A stretch of 64,000 nucleotides of DNA from Paracoccaceae bacterium (GTDB lineage: Bacteria > Pseudomonadota > Alphaproteobacteria > Rhodobacterales > Rhodobacteraceae). Of the stretch, positions 26,744 through 37,041 are shown one piece after another. The notes under the pieces are model-generated. The model was not told the DNA's origin. It did not search any database and was given only the letters and a program-made list of their open reading frames with translations. The stretch covers positions 3,947,078 through 4,011,077 of the forward strand of contig WLWX01000001.1 in the NCBI GenBank assembly GCA_012103375.1. Reading direction: 5' to 3'. The first letter of the stretch is position 1. Every line of letters starts with the position of its first letter. A program made the position numbers and the translations under genes.

Positions 26744-27186
26744 TCAAGGCAGCGTTCAAAATTCTCGCCATCTGTGGCGCCGCAGGCTTTGCGGGCGTCA
26801 TGCTGAGCATTGGCGTAACGCTCGGAGGATACTGGCGCAGCCTTCCAACCAAAGAGTTCCTCGATTGGTTCGCTGCAAACAACCAGTTCGTATCCAGATC
26901 AATCCCCCTGATTTTTATGCCGACCTTGATTGGCGTGATTGGCTCAGTCTGGTTATCGTGGGGCAGCCCGAGTTTGATTTATTGGCTGCTGAGCACAGCT
27001 TGCATCGTGGTTGTCGCAATCCTGACGTTCGCATTCTTCGTTCCGACGAACACTGCTTTTGCAAGTGGGACCATGGATGAAGCGGCGGGCGCGGCCAAGC
27101 TGAACCAATGGCTAACAATCCATTACTTTCGGATCGGTTTTGGTATGGCAGCTGCGATCTTCGGTTGCATAGCGATCAAGGTGTAA
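26740..27186 (+). CDS. Small membrane protein, DUF1772-like
   Basis: 148 residues from ATG 26740 (overlapping the cytochrome stop), with four membrane helices. The stretch FVPTNTAFASG followed by a late NQWLTIHYFRIGFG resembles DUF1772/anthrone-oxygenase-like proteins, which keep an Asn-rich turn and a W..H..R motif. The function is unknown; the context suggests a partner of the cytochrome b561. The following 135 bp before the antiporter stop hold nothing I recognise. Confidence 0.6.
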   Translation: MIKAAFKILAICGAAGFAGVMLSIGVTLGGYWRSLPTKEFLDWFAANNQFVSRSIPLIFMPTLIGVIGSVWLSWGSPSLIYWLLSTACIVVVAILTFAFFVPTNTAFASGTMDEAAGAAKLNQWLTIHYFRIGFGMAAAIFGCIAIKV

Positions 27187-27321
27187 GTGTGCGAAACGCC
27201 GGTCGAAGCGGGCATTGAACAGTCCTGCAGAATCTCGAACCATCCAGGGTCTCAAACGCTGTTCAGTTCAGACGTTCGTGTCCGCAAGACAAGTCACCCC
27301 ACTTCGCAACATTCCTGACAT

Positions 27322-29196
27322 TCACTCTCCTCCGCGTGCATCCTGCATTTTTACTTTCAGATCAGCCTCCCATAATTCCAGGTTGTCACGGACCAATTGG
27401 GAGTATGCGCTATTTTCGCTGTGGGGATCGTCACTTTGGATGAACGCCTGTGCCGTTTCCACCATCGTCTTGCGATCATATTCTTCGAAGACGCCGATCA
27501 GTTTCTCGGCCTGACTGCGCGGATGGCCAATAGCTTCGAAAACCGAGCGCGCCGCGCGGATCGAACTGTCGTAGGTTTCCCGAATGATATCACGACATCC
27601 CGCAGCCCAAAGATCATAAACATGCCAGCGGTCAATAGCGCGGGCAACGACATGCACCTTTGGGTGATGTTCATGCATGTAGCGGGCGAGTTCGGTTGCG
27701 GCCTCCTTGTTGTCGATGGCGATGACCAGAACCTTGGCGTCGTCGATCCCCGCGGCGTGCAGCAGATCAGGACGGGTTGCATCGCCGTAATAGGCGCTGA
27801 GACCGAACCGACGAAGCATGGCAAGCTGTTCGTTGCTGTAGTCGATCACCGTGGTTTCATAGTCAGCCGCTTGAAGCGCACGGTTCACAATGCCGCCAAA
27901 ACGACCGTGCCCCGCAATAATGATCTTTGCGTCAGACGTGATTTCATCGGCATCCTGCGCCTGCTGACGTGAATATCGCGGCGCGATAAGCTTGTCGTAG
28001 CAAATGAAAAGCGCAGGTGTGAGCAACATGGAAAGCGCGACAACCAGCAGCAAGAGGTCCGCAATCGGCCCGGGAACGACTGCGTTGGCAACGGTGAAGG
28101 ACACCAAAACAAAGCCAAACTCACCCGCTTGGGCCAGGCCAAGGGCAAATAGCCACTTATCCCCCCCACTCAGCTTGAAGACATGGCCAAGCCCAAACAT
28201 CACGGCAGCTTTGAGCGCGATCAGCCCAAGGGTCAGCGCGACAATCAACGCAAGATTTTCGCCAAGCAGGGCGAAATCGATGCTGGCGCCAACGGTGATA
28301 AAAAATACGCCCAGGAAAATCCCCTTGAACGGAGCAATATCGCTCTCAAGCTCATGCCGGTATTCGCTGTTGGCCATCACCACACCGGCCAGAAACGTCC
28401 CAAGCGCAGGAGACAGCCCCACGATAGTCATCAAAAGCGCAATGCCGACCACCATCATCAAGGCAGTGCTGACAAACAGTTCACGCAGGCGCGCGGCGGC
28501 GACATAGCGGAACACCGGACCGGTCAGATAGCGCCCGACCACAATGACCAGCCCCACGGCTGCCAGCGTCACCAAGGCGGTTTGCCAGCCCGACAGCCCT
28601 TCAACAAGGCTCAGGTTCAAGCCGGTGTCACCGTGTCCGCCTCCGTGATCATCGCCGTGATGCAGCACCTCGGTCAGCTCAGGCAACGCCAACAGCGGGA
28701 TAAGCGCCAGCATGGGGATCACCGCAATATCCTGAAACAGCAGGACCGAAAAGCTGGCTTGCCCGCCATCGCTGCGCATCAACCCTTTTTCGTTCAGCGT
28801 CTGCGTCACGATTGCTGTTGAAGACAGCGCAAAAATGAGACCAATCGCAAGGGCAACCGTCCAGACTTGCCCAAACAACATCGCCACCGCCATCACGCCA
28901 ACAGTCGTCAGCCCGACCTGCAATCCACCCATGACAAAGATCCGCGCGCGCATGGCCCACAGCACCTTGGGCTGCATCTCCAGCCCGATTAGGAACAGCA
29001 TCATCACCACGCCAAATTCGGTGAAATGCTGCAACGCCACAACATCGACCCCGGCCCAGTGCAGCACTGGCCCGATCGCGATGCCGGCGATCAGATATCC
29101 AAGCACCGACCCAAGCCCAAAGCGTGAGGCCAGCGGAACGGCGATCATGCCCGCCAGAAACAGAGTGAACGTGATAAACAGAAATTCCGCGGTCAT
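27322..29196 (-). CDS. CPA2 monovalent cation:proton antiporter (KefB/KefC type)
   Basis: 624 residues from ATG 29196. The N-terminal two thirds hold about twelve membrane helices of the Na/H exchanger fold (FGVVMMLFLIGLEMQPKVLW, SSTAIVTQTLNEKGL, SPALGTFLAGVVMANSEYRH). The C-terminal part is an RCK/TrkA-N domain with the nucleotide loop IIAGHGRFGGIVN near residue 420 and the acidic end VIDYS. It likely exports potassium in exchange for protons under toxic electrophile stress. It stands alone; an AraC regulator gene lies immediately upstream on the same strand. Confidence 0.88.
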   Translation of the reverse strand: MTAEFLFITFTLFLAGMIAVPLASRFGLGSVLGYLIAGIAIGPVLHWAGVDVVALQHFTEFGVVMMLFLIGLEMQPKVLWAMRARIFVMGGLQVGLTTVGVMAVAMLFGQVWTVALAIGLIFALSSTAIVTQTLNEKGLMRSDGGQASFSVLLFQDIAVIPMLALIPLLALPELTEVLHHGDDHGGGHGDTGLNLSLVEGLSGWQTALVTLAAVGLVIVVGRYLTGPVFRYVAAARLRELFVSTALMMVVGIALLMTIVGLSPALGTFLAGVVMANSEYRHELESDIAPFKGIFLGVFFITVGASIDFALLGENLALIVALTLGLIALKAAVMFGLGHVFKLSGGDKWLFALGLAQAGEFGFVLVSFTVANAVVPGPIADLLLLVVALSMLLTPALFICYDKLIAPRYSRQQAQDADEITSDAKIIIAGHGRFGGIVNRALQAADYETTVIDYSNEQLAMLRRFGLSAYYGDATRPDLLHAAGIDDAKVLVIAIDNKEAATELARYMHEHHPKVHVVARAIDRWHVYDLWAAGCRDIIRETYDSSIRAARSVFEAIGHPRSQAEKLIGVFEEYDRKTMVETAQAFIQSDDPHSENSAYSQLVRDNLELWEADLKVKMQDARGGE

Positions 29197-29227
29197 AGGG
29201 TGATCCTTTTTTCGGGGGGGCGGTGGC

Positions 29228-30100
29228 CTATTGGGCCCGCGCGAGGTGATGCTTTGGCGAGCAACCAAATTTGCGGGAATAGTCGCGACTGAAATGCGTG
29301 GGGCTTTCGTATCCGACTTCAAAACCCGCGACAGAAACCGAGCGCGCACCACTCGCCAGAAGATTTCGCGCTTCGATCATCCGCAAGTCCTTTTGGTATT
29401 GAAGCGGCGTGGTGCCGGTGACCGATTTGAAATGCTCGTGAAACGAAGATTGGCTCATGCCCGCAAGCTCAGCCAGGTCCGCCACGATCAACGGTTCGCG
29501 GAAACTTGCCCTGATCCGCAAGATAGCCTTGGCAATCCGGCTGGCATGGCTGTCAACCGAGAGGAGATTTCTGAGCATGCCGCCGATTGGGGACATCAGC
29601 AGCTGAAAGTGGATTTCCTTCAAGATCAGCGGCCCGAGGACTTGCGCTTCCAGCGGATTATCCATCAACTTGAGGTATCGTTCCAAGGGCGCCAGCCAAG
29701 TTGGGTCGGCCACACTGGCCGCAAGCGACTTCGCGCTCGCGACTTCTGAAACGGCCTCGCCGACTTGTTCATAGAGGCTGCGAATGATGCCAATATCCAA
29801 GGCGAGGATAAGCGCGAGATAGGGCGCTTGCGGGCTGGCCTCGGTGATTTTGGCGACCACAGGCAGATCATGGCTGACCAATAGGGCGTCGCCCTGACCA
29901 AGCGACACGGATTGTGTGCCAATGCGTGTTTCTTTGCGTCCCCGTAGGATCAGACAAATCACAGGATTATAGATCACGGCCTCGAACGCACTGACATCCT
30001 CCTGGCGAAGCACATGCAAGGAAGGCAGAGGTTTTGCCGTAACATCAGCAATTTGCTCGATGTAGCGTTCCGCCAGGCTTTGCAATCGCTCGAATGACAT
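29228..30100 (-). CDS. AraC family transcriptional regulator
   Basis: 290 residues from ATG 30100, chosen because AAGGAGG lies 5 bp upstream; a start at 30121 would swallow that site. The N-terminal cupin-like domain (VICLILRGRKETRIGTQSVS, LLVSHDLPVVAKITEAS) and the C-terminal double helix-turn-helix (VADLAELAGMSQSSFHEHFK, then SVAGFEVGYESPTHFSRDYS) are both complete. It is divergent from the aldo/keto reductase gene, which it probably controls; related regulators often sit beside oxidoreductases. Confidence 0.85.
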   Translation of the reverse strand: MSFERLQSLAERYIEQIADVTAKPLPSLHVLRQEDVSAFEAVIYNPVICLILRGRKETRIGTQSVSLGQGDALLVSHDLPVVAKITEASPQAPYLALILALDIGIIRSLYEQVGEAVSEVASAKSLAASVADPTWLAPLERYLKLMDNPLEAQVLGPLILKEIHFQLLMSPIGGMLRNLLSVDSHASRIAKAILRIRASFREPLIVADLAELAGMSQSSFHEHFKSVTGTTPLQYQKDLRMIEARNLLASGARSVSVAGFEVGYESPTHFSRDYSRKFGCSPKHHLARAQ

Positions 30101-30262
30101 GATGCCCTCCTTGGGTTTCATGCCTAACGAAGCCAGAACCAGTAATCACGCAAAAAACGCGCCATTCGGAGGAATTGACAAATCTGTCGGAGAAATTGGC
30201 AGGACCTTGCATACCCAAATGCCTAGGTTCCTCCCAGCCAAGTCACCGATCGGAGTGCCCTT

Positions 30263-31393
30263 ATGTCAGCCACGCAACCCACCTTCGCCCTGAATGCCAC
30301 CACCGTAATCCCGGCAGTTGGGTTCGGCCGATTGTGTTGAAAAACTCCGTTTTAGGGCCTGAACGATGATTTTTCTTTCCATGCAGCCCGATCCTAAATT
30401 TTTGGCGCGGGGGTCGGCCCAAATCGCCTACATGCGCTCACGCGCAGCCATGCGCTGTCTCGTGGTCAAAGCTTTCCGACTATTTCGCTTCATAGGTTTT
30501 CGCAAGAAATCCGCGACGCTCTGATTTCGGAGTTTTTCAACACAATCCGCACATACCTTATTTCCAACGAAGAGGCCGAAACGGCGATCAGCGCCGCCAT
30601 CGAAGCCGGGTATCGGCATATCGATACGGCCTCAGGGTATCAAAATGAGGTGGCAGTCGGTTCAGGCATCAACAAGGGACTGCAAAGCGCGGGCATTGGT
30701 CGGGAAGACCTGTTTGTGACCGCCAAACTTTGGCCGGGCAATCCGGCTTGGGGTGATGCGCCCAAGACAGGCGCGCAAACAATCGCAGAATGCGACGCAA
30801 GTCTTGCTCGGTTGGGATTGGACTACGTTGATCTCTATTTGATCCACGCCCCATACGGCGGCGACATGAGGGTTGAACAGTGGCGTGCCTTGCTGGAAAT
30901 CCAGAAAAGCGGCAAAGCCCGATCCGTTGGGGTCAGCAACTTCAACCAACAGCATCTGGACGAGATCAAGGCAGCCGGGCTGCCGATGCCCGACGCAAAC
31001 CAGATCGAACTGCACCCATGGTCACAAAAGCCGGACCTGATTGCTTACATGTTCAAAAACGGCATCGCACCGATTGCCTACAGCAGCCTTGTACCGCTTT
31101 CGACGTGGCGAGTTGAGGAAGGTCAGGACAGCGCAAAGACCGATGAAATGAAGGCTGATGGTGCAGCGTTTCAGGATATGGCCGCAAAATACAACGTGTC
31201 AGAGGCTCAACTATTGCTCCGCTGGGGTGTGCAAAATGGATACGCGGTACTCCCCAAAAGCCTGAACCCTGACCGAATGCGCCAGAACATCGATTTGTTT
31301 TCCTTCGCCATCGACGATGCGGATATGGCTCAAATGGCAACCATGGATCGTGGAGACGGGGTCGCGTGGGCATCTGGTGATCCGAGCAAATAG
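30263..31393 (+). pseudogene. Aldo/keto reductase interrupted by a 216-bp MITE
   Basis: The reading frame opens at ATG 30263 (MSATQPTFALNATTVIPAVG) and is cut after GFG by the element at 30331-30546, which brings a stop at 30338-30340. It resumes in frame at 30550 as RTYLISNEEAETA. Without the element and one CCG repeat the gene would encode 303 residues, normal for the family. The downstream part keeps the catalytic tetrad: Asp and Tyr in HIDTASGYQNE, Lys in TAKLWPG, His in LIHAPYGG. The second half also shows the NADPH-binding end PKSLNPDRMRQN. The insertion looks recent because nothing else has decayed. Confidence 0.88.
30331..30546 (+). mobile_element. 216-bp MITE-like element, copy A
   Basis: Perfect 19-bp terminal inverted repeats (attgtgttgaaaaactccg) bound a 216-bp element without a transposase. 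It is flanked by CCG on both sides (30328-30330 and 30547-30549), a likely 3-bp target duplication. By eye it is identical, in reverse orientation, to 36826-37041. The ends resemble those of IS5- or IS1182-like elements; I cannot fix the parent family. Confidence 0.88.
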
Positions 31394-31423
31394 CCAAGAT
31401 GTCTGGCGCGCAAGACCCGTCGC

Positions 31424-32890
31424 CTATTGCGGCATCATCTCGTTTCCGTTGACCTTCAGCGATCTAGGCATGTTGAATTCGATATCCCAGAACAGGGCAC
31501 CGGCGTCACCCTGCCGGGCCAGCCCCTGCGCCAGACCCAATGGGCCAAGCGCCTGACCGGACATTTCAGGCGGCATCGCGTTGATCGCCTGAATCAGCCG
31601 GTCGATCCCTTCCAGACTAAAGCGGGCCGTGCCCTGCGACATGCCGGTCAGGCCCACAGTGCCGCCCCCCTCCATGTCGAGCGTATAGGCCGGCGCGGTG
31701 ACATTGCTGGGTCCGACATCAATACCGACCAATCCGGTTGGCAACAGCTGCGGGATGGTCTGGAACAGCACCATCTGGTCGATCACATCCGCCGTCAAAA
31801 AGTCGAAATTGTCGATCAGCGTCCGGGCCGGCGCGTTCAGATTGAACCGATTTGCGCGCAGGTCCAGCGACAGGTCACTGGGGATAAGCGGTTCAAAGAA
31901 CGGCGGAATCGCATCGCTGCTGACAGCCAGCCCCGACAGCGCCAAAGCAATGTTGTATTTGCCTTCATCCACCAATCCGTTGACATCAATCGTCCCCGAC
32001 ATCCCATCAATCGAACCACCGCCGAAGGGCGACTCTACAGCCAGGTTGTCCAGGTCGAACGTCGCCTCGACGTTCTCGAATATTGGCAGGAAGTCCCGAA
32101 GGTGTCCGCGCGCGTCCTCTTGCAGGCCAACCAGGTCCAGCGCGGTGGGATCGCCAGATTCAATCACCTCGACCCCTTGCGCGACCATCGCCAATAGCGG
32201 CGCTATCTGAAAGCCGGTTGTGGTCGAGTCGGTGGCGTATTTCTCGGCCGAGATGACGATCGAGATCGGTTCCCCGAACTCTTGGACCAACGTGGTTTGC
32301 CGCATTCCGGAAACCTCGCTGGAGTAGTTGGCATCGACGCCGCCGTTTGCGCCACGCTGCGACGTACCTGCATAGCGAATGGAGGCATAGGATTGCACAT
32401 CATCCTGCATCACTTCGCCATCGGGGCCCACCATCCGATTTGCGGTCGTTAGCCCGTCAATCGAACTGGTGAAGCTTTGAAACGCCAGCAGGTCCTGATC
32501 CCAGATACCATCGAACACCACACGGTCCATGGTGACACTGAAGTCCATCATATCGGCAATCTCAAAGGCCAGTCGCCAGGATTCATCTTCCGTGACGCGC
32601 CATTTGCCATCGCCCAGATCGGTCAAATGCATGTCGAACGCATCCACCTCGATCGAATTCAGGAAATCGGCAATATCGTCATCCGGGATCAGCGATACAT
32701 AGGCGTTTGGGTCGACGGACAGCGCATAGGATTTACCCTGCGGCGTCACAGTGACGGCCCCGGGCAACTCCCCAAGATAGGTCTGAAACAGATCGGTCAG
32801 GCGATCGGCCTCGGCCTGCGTTGCAGGCGCGGCCAGGCCCGACTGGGCGGTGAGTGTAAGGGCAATAATCGTTCCGGTCAGCAGACGCAT
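31424..32890 (-). CDS. DUF2125 family protein, exported
   Basis: 488 residues from ATG 32890 with a signal peptide (MRLLTGTIIALTLTAQSGLA). It reads as the alphaproteobacterial DUF2125 family: beta-rich repeats, MRQTTLVQEFGEPISIVISA, and the late GTARFSLEGIDRLIQAINAM. No catalytic motif is visible. It is probably periplasmic or outer-membrane associated. It is a housekeeping-type gene of the lineage and helps mark this stretch as host backbone. Confidence 0.75.
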   Translation of the reverse strand: MRLLTGTIIALTLTAQSGLAAPATQAEADRLTDLFQTYLGELPGAVTVTPQGKSYALSVDPNAYVSLIPDDDIADFLNSIEVDAFDMHLTDLGDGKWRVTEDESWRLAFEIADMMDFSVTMDRVVFDGIWDQDLLAFQSFTSSIDGLTTANRMVGPDGEVMQDDVQSYASIRYAGTSQRGANGGVDANYSSEVSGMRQTTLVQEFGEPISIVISAEKYATDSTTTGFQIAPLLAMVAQGVEVIESGDPTALDLVGLQEDARGHLRDFLPIFENVEATFDLDNLAVESPFGGGSIDGMSGTIDVNGLVDEGKYNIALALSGLAVSSDAIPPFFEPLIPSDLSLDLRANRFNLNAPARTLIDNFDFLTADVIDQMVLFQTIPQLLPTGLVGIDVGPSNVTAPAYTLDMEGGGTVGLTGMSQGTARFSLEGIDRLIQAINAMPPEMSGQALGPLGLAQGLARQGDAGALFWDIEFNMPRSLKVNGNEMMPQ

Positions 32891-32957
32891 GGCGTCCTCC
32901 ATTCAATGAAAAATTGGAAATCTTCGGTGTCGTGCGGCAGGGGAAGCTGGCAGGGCG

Positions 32958-33269
32958 TCAATGCGTCCACGCCCCGCGCCGGTTGGTGGCGAAATTGTCG
33001 CCATAACCGCCCGGGCGAATATTGGGTTTGCGCATTTTGGGTTCGCTGACCACAGCGTCGATCCCGTGGGCTTCAGCATAATCGACGGCCATGGCCTTGG
33101 TTTCGAACGTAAGCTTCACCTGCGTCTGTGTGTCGTCGGACGACGTCCACCCCATCAGCGGATCAACCCGGCGCGCCTGATCGGCCGAGAATTCAAGGAC
33201 CCAGTGGCGGGTCCGGGCCGTGCCCGACGACATGGCGGTGCGGGCGGGTTGGTAGATGCGTGCGCGCAT
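32958..33269 (-). CDS. NDUFS4-like complex I accessory subunit
   Basis: 103 residues from ATG 33269 with GGAGG 5 bp upstream. [19 protein letters not shown], then WVLEF and [19 protein letters not shown] are the NDUFS4 (18 kDa, ETC complex I conserved region) pattern; [18 protein letters not shown] closes it. In alphaproteobacteria this small protein binds the peripheral arm of NADH dehydrogenase. The preceding gene's reading frame overlaps its first 77 bp. Confidence 0.85.
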   Translation of the reverse strand: MRARIYQPARTAMSSGTARTRHWVLEFSADQARRVDPLMGWTSSDDTQTQVKLTFETKAMAVDYAEAHGIDAVVSEPKMRKPNIRPGGYGDNFATNRRGAWTH

Positions 33270-34521
33270 GGCGACCTCCGATGGAATGCGCGATATATCG
33301 GCAATTCGGGGGGGCTTCGCAAGCCTCACCTCTGTTGGGTTGGCGAAATTCCACGGGAAATCGTAGCAGGTCGCGGTCCAGCGATCCATGCCCTGCGTTG
33401 TTGCGCGTTAGATAAAGATAACCAGTCGCGCCGGTCGTTTCGAAGTTCCGGCTAGGGCTTTGGTGATCGATGAGTGTGGGATAGGCATAGTTGGTCTGGC
33501 TTCCATCCGACCGCCACGGAAGGCGCGCATGCAGCAGCGGCTGGCGATGGCTCCAGGTGATCAGGTCGTCAGAAAACGCATAATAGAACCCGAACAGGTT
33601 CGGCTCTTGCGTCGGATCGCTGCTGGTCCCGACCAGCACGAATTTCCCAAGATGGGTATTCCACGTGATACCTTCGTACATCTCGGCGATCTGGGGCAGC
33701 GCGATTGGCGCACAATTCGGGGTCCGCTCGACCACGTTCGGGTCGTCGCGATAGGGGTCGACAAACACGCCCTCAAAGGCGCGCCCATCCCAGAAACGCC
33801 AACTTTTCGGGTCGTCCAGCGCCTGCGTGCGCATCAGGCAAACGTGCTGCAATTCCAGCGGATAGGTCTGCGCCTTGAGATAGGCATAATAATACCCGTC
33901 GCGCTTGATGATATTCGACGGGGAAAACAGGCCATAGATGCCTTCATCCGGGTGATACCGGTCCGGCAGGCTGGCCACCAGGTGATCCGGCGGATCCAGG
34001 GCGACATAGGTCGCGCCGCCGTCGTCAGACCGCGCATAGGTGATACTGTTCATCCAGCATTTGAAATAGTCGCGCGTCGCGCAAACCTCATGACTTTTCC
34101 AGTTCCCCTGAAATTCATTGTGGATCAGTGCGTGCACGGTCTGACCATCTTCGGAATAAACCGCGGCGATCCATTCCTGATCCGCATAGCTTTCCGGGTC
34201 CGGCAATTTGCGCGACCCGGACACCGGCGCGCAGTCCAGCACCAGCGACCCGAAATCCGGCCCCCGCATCCGGTGGGCCGCCGTGTGCGACAGGATCAGG
34301 TTCACTTGATCGTCACCATCCCGGAAGGCGCGCACGGGCAGATCCGGGATCTGCGCGACATAGCAATTGTCTTCGGACCAATCGAACACAACCTCGACCG
34401 GGCCGGTTACGACAACCGCCGTACCGCCATGGTCCGGCGCGACGGGCCGCGGCGGGCTGACATCTGCATGCGCCACATTTGCCGCAAAAATCGCGGCCAG
34501 AATGATCCAAAGCACCCTCAT
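33193..34521 (-). CDS. Secreted beta-propeller protein, GH43/GH32-like
   Basis: 442 residues with a signal peptide ([19 protein letters not shown]). Repeated WxG-type and aromatic strands ([78 protein letters not shown]) suggest a five-bladed propeller like GH43 or GH32 glycosidases. I cannot place the acid residues with confidence, so activity is unknown. The natural end seems near LLRFPVEFR; the last 50 or so residues run into the NDUFS4-like gene and look like out-of-frame sequence, so the original stop may have been lost. Confidence 0.6.
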   Translation of the reverse strand: MRVLWIILAAIFAANVAHADVSPPRPVAPDHGGTAVVVTGPVEVVFDWSEDNCYVAQIPDLPVRAFRDGDDQVNLILSHTAAHRMRGPDFGSLVLDCAPVSGSRKLPDPESYADQEWIAAVYSEDGQTVHALIHNEFQGNWKSHEVCATRDYFKCWMNSITYARSDDGGATYVALDPPDHLVASLPDRYHPDEGIYGLFSPSNIIKRDGYYYAYLKAQTYPLELQHVCLMRTQALDDPKSWRFWDGRAFEGVFVDPYRDDPNVVERTPNCAPIALPQIAEMYEGITWNTHLGKFVLVGTSSDPTQEPNLFGFYYAFSDDLITWSHRQPLLHARLPWRSDGSQTNYAYPTLIDHQSPSRNFETTGATGYLYLTRNNAGHGSLDRDLLRFPVEFRQPNRGEACEAPPNCRYIAHSIGGRHARTHLPTRPHRHVVGHGPDPPLGP

Positions 34522-34620
34522 CCCTCCGACCCTAACGCCGCCATGTCAGTTGAAAACCCCGGCACCCTTGATCTGAGGGCGAAAAGGGAACACCTGTAGG
34601 GGTCTGTCAGGGGGGAAACC

Positions 34621-36819
34621 ATGTCGAACACATCGCCCGAAAACATGCCGGTCCTTGCCAACGCGCCGTCCGCGGACGTGCACGAACGCGGCAAGCTGAT
34701 GGGTGGCATCCCGCTGGTCATGCATTCAGAATTCGAACCCGCGGGTGACCAGCCGACGGCAATTGCCGAACTGGCAGCGGGCGTGAAAGAGGGTGAACAG
34801 AACCAGGTACTGCTGGGCGCAACCGGCACCGGCAAGACCTATACCATGGCCAAGGTGATCGAGCAGACCCAGCGCCCCGCCATCATTCTGGCCCCGAACA
34901 AGACACTGGCCGCCCAGCTGTACGGAGAGATGAAGGGCCTCTTCCCCGACAACGCCGTCGAATATTTCGTCAGTTTCTATGATTACTACCAGCCCGAGGC
35001 CTACGTCGCCCGATCCGACACCTACATCGAAAAAGAAAGCCAGATTAACGATCAGATCGACCGCATGCGCCATTCGGCAACGCGGGCGTTGCTGGAACGC
35101 GATGACGTGGTGATCGTCGCCTCAGTCAGTTGTATTTACGGCATTGGCTCGGTCGAGACATATGGCGCGATGACCCAGGATCTGGTTGTAGGCAATTCCT
35201 ATGACCAACGGACCGTGATGGCCGATCTGGTCGCCCAGCAATACAAGCGCAACGATCAGGCGTTTCAACGTGGGTCATTCCGGGTGCGTGGAGACTCGCT
35301 GGAGATCTTCCCCGCACACCTGGAAGACCGGGCATGGAAGTTGTCATTCTTTGGCGAGGAGTTGGAATCCATCACCGAATTCGATCCGCTGACGGGCGAA
35401 AAAACCGATACCTTCGAAAAAATCCGCGTCTATGCCAATTCGCATTACGTGACGCCAAAATCGACAATGCAACAGGCGATCAAATCAATTAAAGCGGAAT
35501 TGAAAACCCGTCTGGCGCAATTGGTTGACGAAGGCAAACTGCTGGAAGCGCAGCGCCTGGAACAGCGCACAAATTTCGATCTGGAAATGCTGGAGGCGAC
35601 CGGCGTCTGCAACGGGATCGAGAATTACTCGCGCTATCTGACTGGCCGCGCGCCGGGCGAACCGCCCCCTACCCTGTTTGAATTCATCCCCGACAATGCG
35701 ATTGTCTTTGCCGATGAATCCCACGTCTCGGTGCCCCAGATCGGCGGCATGTACAAAGGCGACTATCGGCGCAAATTCACGCTGGCCGAACATGGCTTCC
35801 GCCTGCCCTCCTGCATGGACAACCGCCCCCTGAAGTTCGAGGAATGGGACGCCATGCGCCCGCAATCGGTCTTCGTTTCGGCCACCCCGCAAGCGTGGGA
35901 GCTGGAACAATCCGGCGGCGTCTTCACCGAACAGGTCATCCGCCCCACCGGCCTGCTGGACCCGATGGTCGAAATCCGCCCCGTCGGCATGCAGGTTGAC
36001 GACCTGCTGGACGAAGTGCGCCGCGTGACCGAGGCCGGCATGCGCACGCTTGTCACCACGCTGACCAAACGCATGGCCGAAGACCTGACCGAATACATGC
36101 ACGAACAGGGCATCAAAGTCCGTTACATGCACAGCGACATCGATACGCTGAAACGCATTGAAATCCTGCGTGATTTACGCCTTGGCGCGTTCGATGTTCT
36201 TATCGGGATCAACCTGCTGCGCGAAGGCCTCGACATCCCCGAATGCGGGCTGGTCGCCATTCTTGATGCGGATAAGGAGGGGTTTTTGCGCTCCGAAACC
36301 TCGCTGGTGCAGACCATCGGACGGGCGGCGCGCAACGTCGACGGGCGGGTCATCATGTACGCCGACCGGATCACCGGATCCATGGAGCGCGCCCTGCGCG
36401 AAACCGACCGACGGCGCGAAAAACAGATCGCCTATAACGAGGCGCACGGCATCACGCCGATGACCGTGAAGAAGAACGTCGAGGATGTTTTGGCGGGCCT
36501 TTACAAAGGCGACACGGATCAAAGCCGCGTGACGGTGAAGGTCGACAAGGCGATGGCGGGCGGGAACCTGGCGACCGTGCTGGAGGGTTTGAGGACAGAC
36601 ATGCGCAAAGCCGCCGAGAACCTTGAATTTGAGGAAGCCGCGCGCCTGCGCGATGAGGTGAAACGGTTGGAGGCGGTGGAACTGGCCGTAGCAGATGATC
36701 CGCTGGCGAGACAGGCAGCGGTGGAAGCGGCGAGTGAGGCTGCGACGAAGGGCAAGGGGCGGAGCACGGCGGGGAGGCCGGGTCAAAGGGATGGGAATGT
36801 TAGGCGGAGGGGACGGTAA
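34621..36819 (+). CDS. uvrB: Excinuclease ABC subunit B
   Basis: 732 residues, the usual length for alphaproteobacterial UvrB. Walker A is [17 protein letters not shown], the DNA-wedging beta-hairpin region [20 protein letters not shown], helicase motifs [29 protein letters not shown] and QTIGRAARN. The C-terminal UVR domain that binds UvrC is [18 protein letters not shown]. It loads onto damaged DNA with UvrA and positions UvrC. GGAGGGG near the 3' end and the TAATG at its stop formed the start of the next (TIR) gene before a MITE inserted there. Confidence 0.97.
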   Translation: MSNTSPENMPVLANAPSADVHERGKLMGGIPLVMHSEFEPAGDQPTAIAELAAGVKEGEQNQVLLGATGTGKTYTMAKVIEQTQRPAIILAPNKTLAAQLYGEMKGLFPDNAVEYFVSFYDYYQPEAYVARSDTYIEKESQINDQIDRMRHSATRALLERDDVVIVASVSCIYGIGSVETYGAMTQDLVVGNSYDQRTVMADLVAQQYKRNDQAFQRGSFRVRGDSLEIFPAHLEDRAWKLSFFGEELESITEFDPLTGEKTDTFEKIRVYANSHYVTPKSTMQQAIKSIKAELKTRLAQLVDEGKLLEAQRLEQRTNFDLEMLEATGVCNGIENYSRYLTGRAPGEPPPTLFEFIPDNAIVFADESHVSVPQIGGMYKGDYRRKFTLAEHGFRLPSCMDNRPLKFEEWDAMRPQSVFVSATPQAWELEQSGGVFTEQVIRPTGLLDPMVEIRPVGMQVDDLLDEVRRVTEAGMRTLVTTLTKRMAEDLTEYMHEQGIKVRYMHSDIDTLKRIEILRDLRLGAFDVLIGINLLREGLDIPECGLVAILDADKEGFLRSETSLVQTIGRAARNVDGRVIMYADRITGSMERALRETDRRREKQIAYNEAHGITPMTVKKNVEDVLAGLYKGDTDQSRVTVKVDKAMAGGNLATVLEGLRTDMRKAAENLEFEEAARLRDEVKRLEAVELAVADDPLARQAAVEAASEAATKGKGRSTAGRPGQRDGNVRRRGR

Positions 36820-36825
36820 TGGCTG

Positions 36826-37041
36826 ATTGTGTTGAAAAACTCCGAAATCAGAGCGTCGCGGATTTCTTGCGAAAACCTATGAAGCGAAATAGTCGGAAAG
36901 CTTTGACCACGAGACAGCGCATGGCTGCGCGTGAGCGCATGTAGGCGATTTGGGCCGACCCCCGCGCCAAAAATTTAGGATCGGGCTGCATGGAAAGAAA
37001 AATCATCGTTCAGGCCCTAAAACGGAGTTTTTCAACACAAT
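36826..37041 (-). mobile_element. 216-bp MITE-like element, copy B
   Basis: Same 216-bp element as 30331-30546 in the opposite orientation, with the same 19-bp terminal inverted repeats. It inserted at the third codon of the TIR gene, 6 bp after the uvrB stop. The flanks (CTG left, CGG right) do not give an exact 3-bp duplication. It supplies an in-frame ATG at 36990 to the truncated TIR fragment, whose first 17 residues are therefore element-encoded. Confidence 0.87.

Noticed and set aside
30428..30538. Short coding potential inside the MITE
   Set aside because: It is basic and short, with no resemblance to a transposase; open only because the element is short.
30331..37041. The two MITE copies as ends of a composite transposon carrying uvrB
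   Set aside because: The genes between them (DUF2125, NDUFS4-like, uvrB) are lineage backbone, and copy A has its own 3-bp flanking repeat, so the copies inserted separately.
30331..37041. An inversion between the two oppositely oriented MITEs
   Set aside because: The reductase reads in frame across copy A and the TIR gene across copy B, so flanks have not been exchanged.
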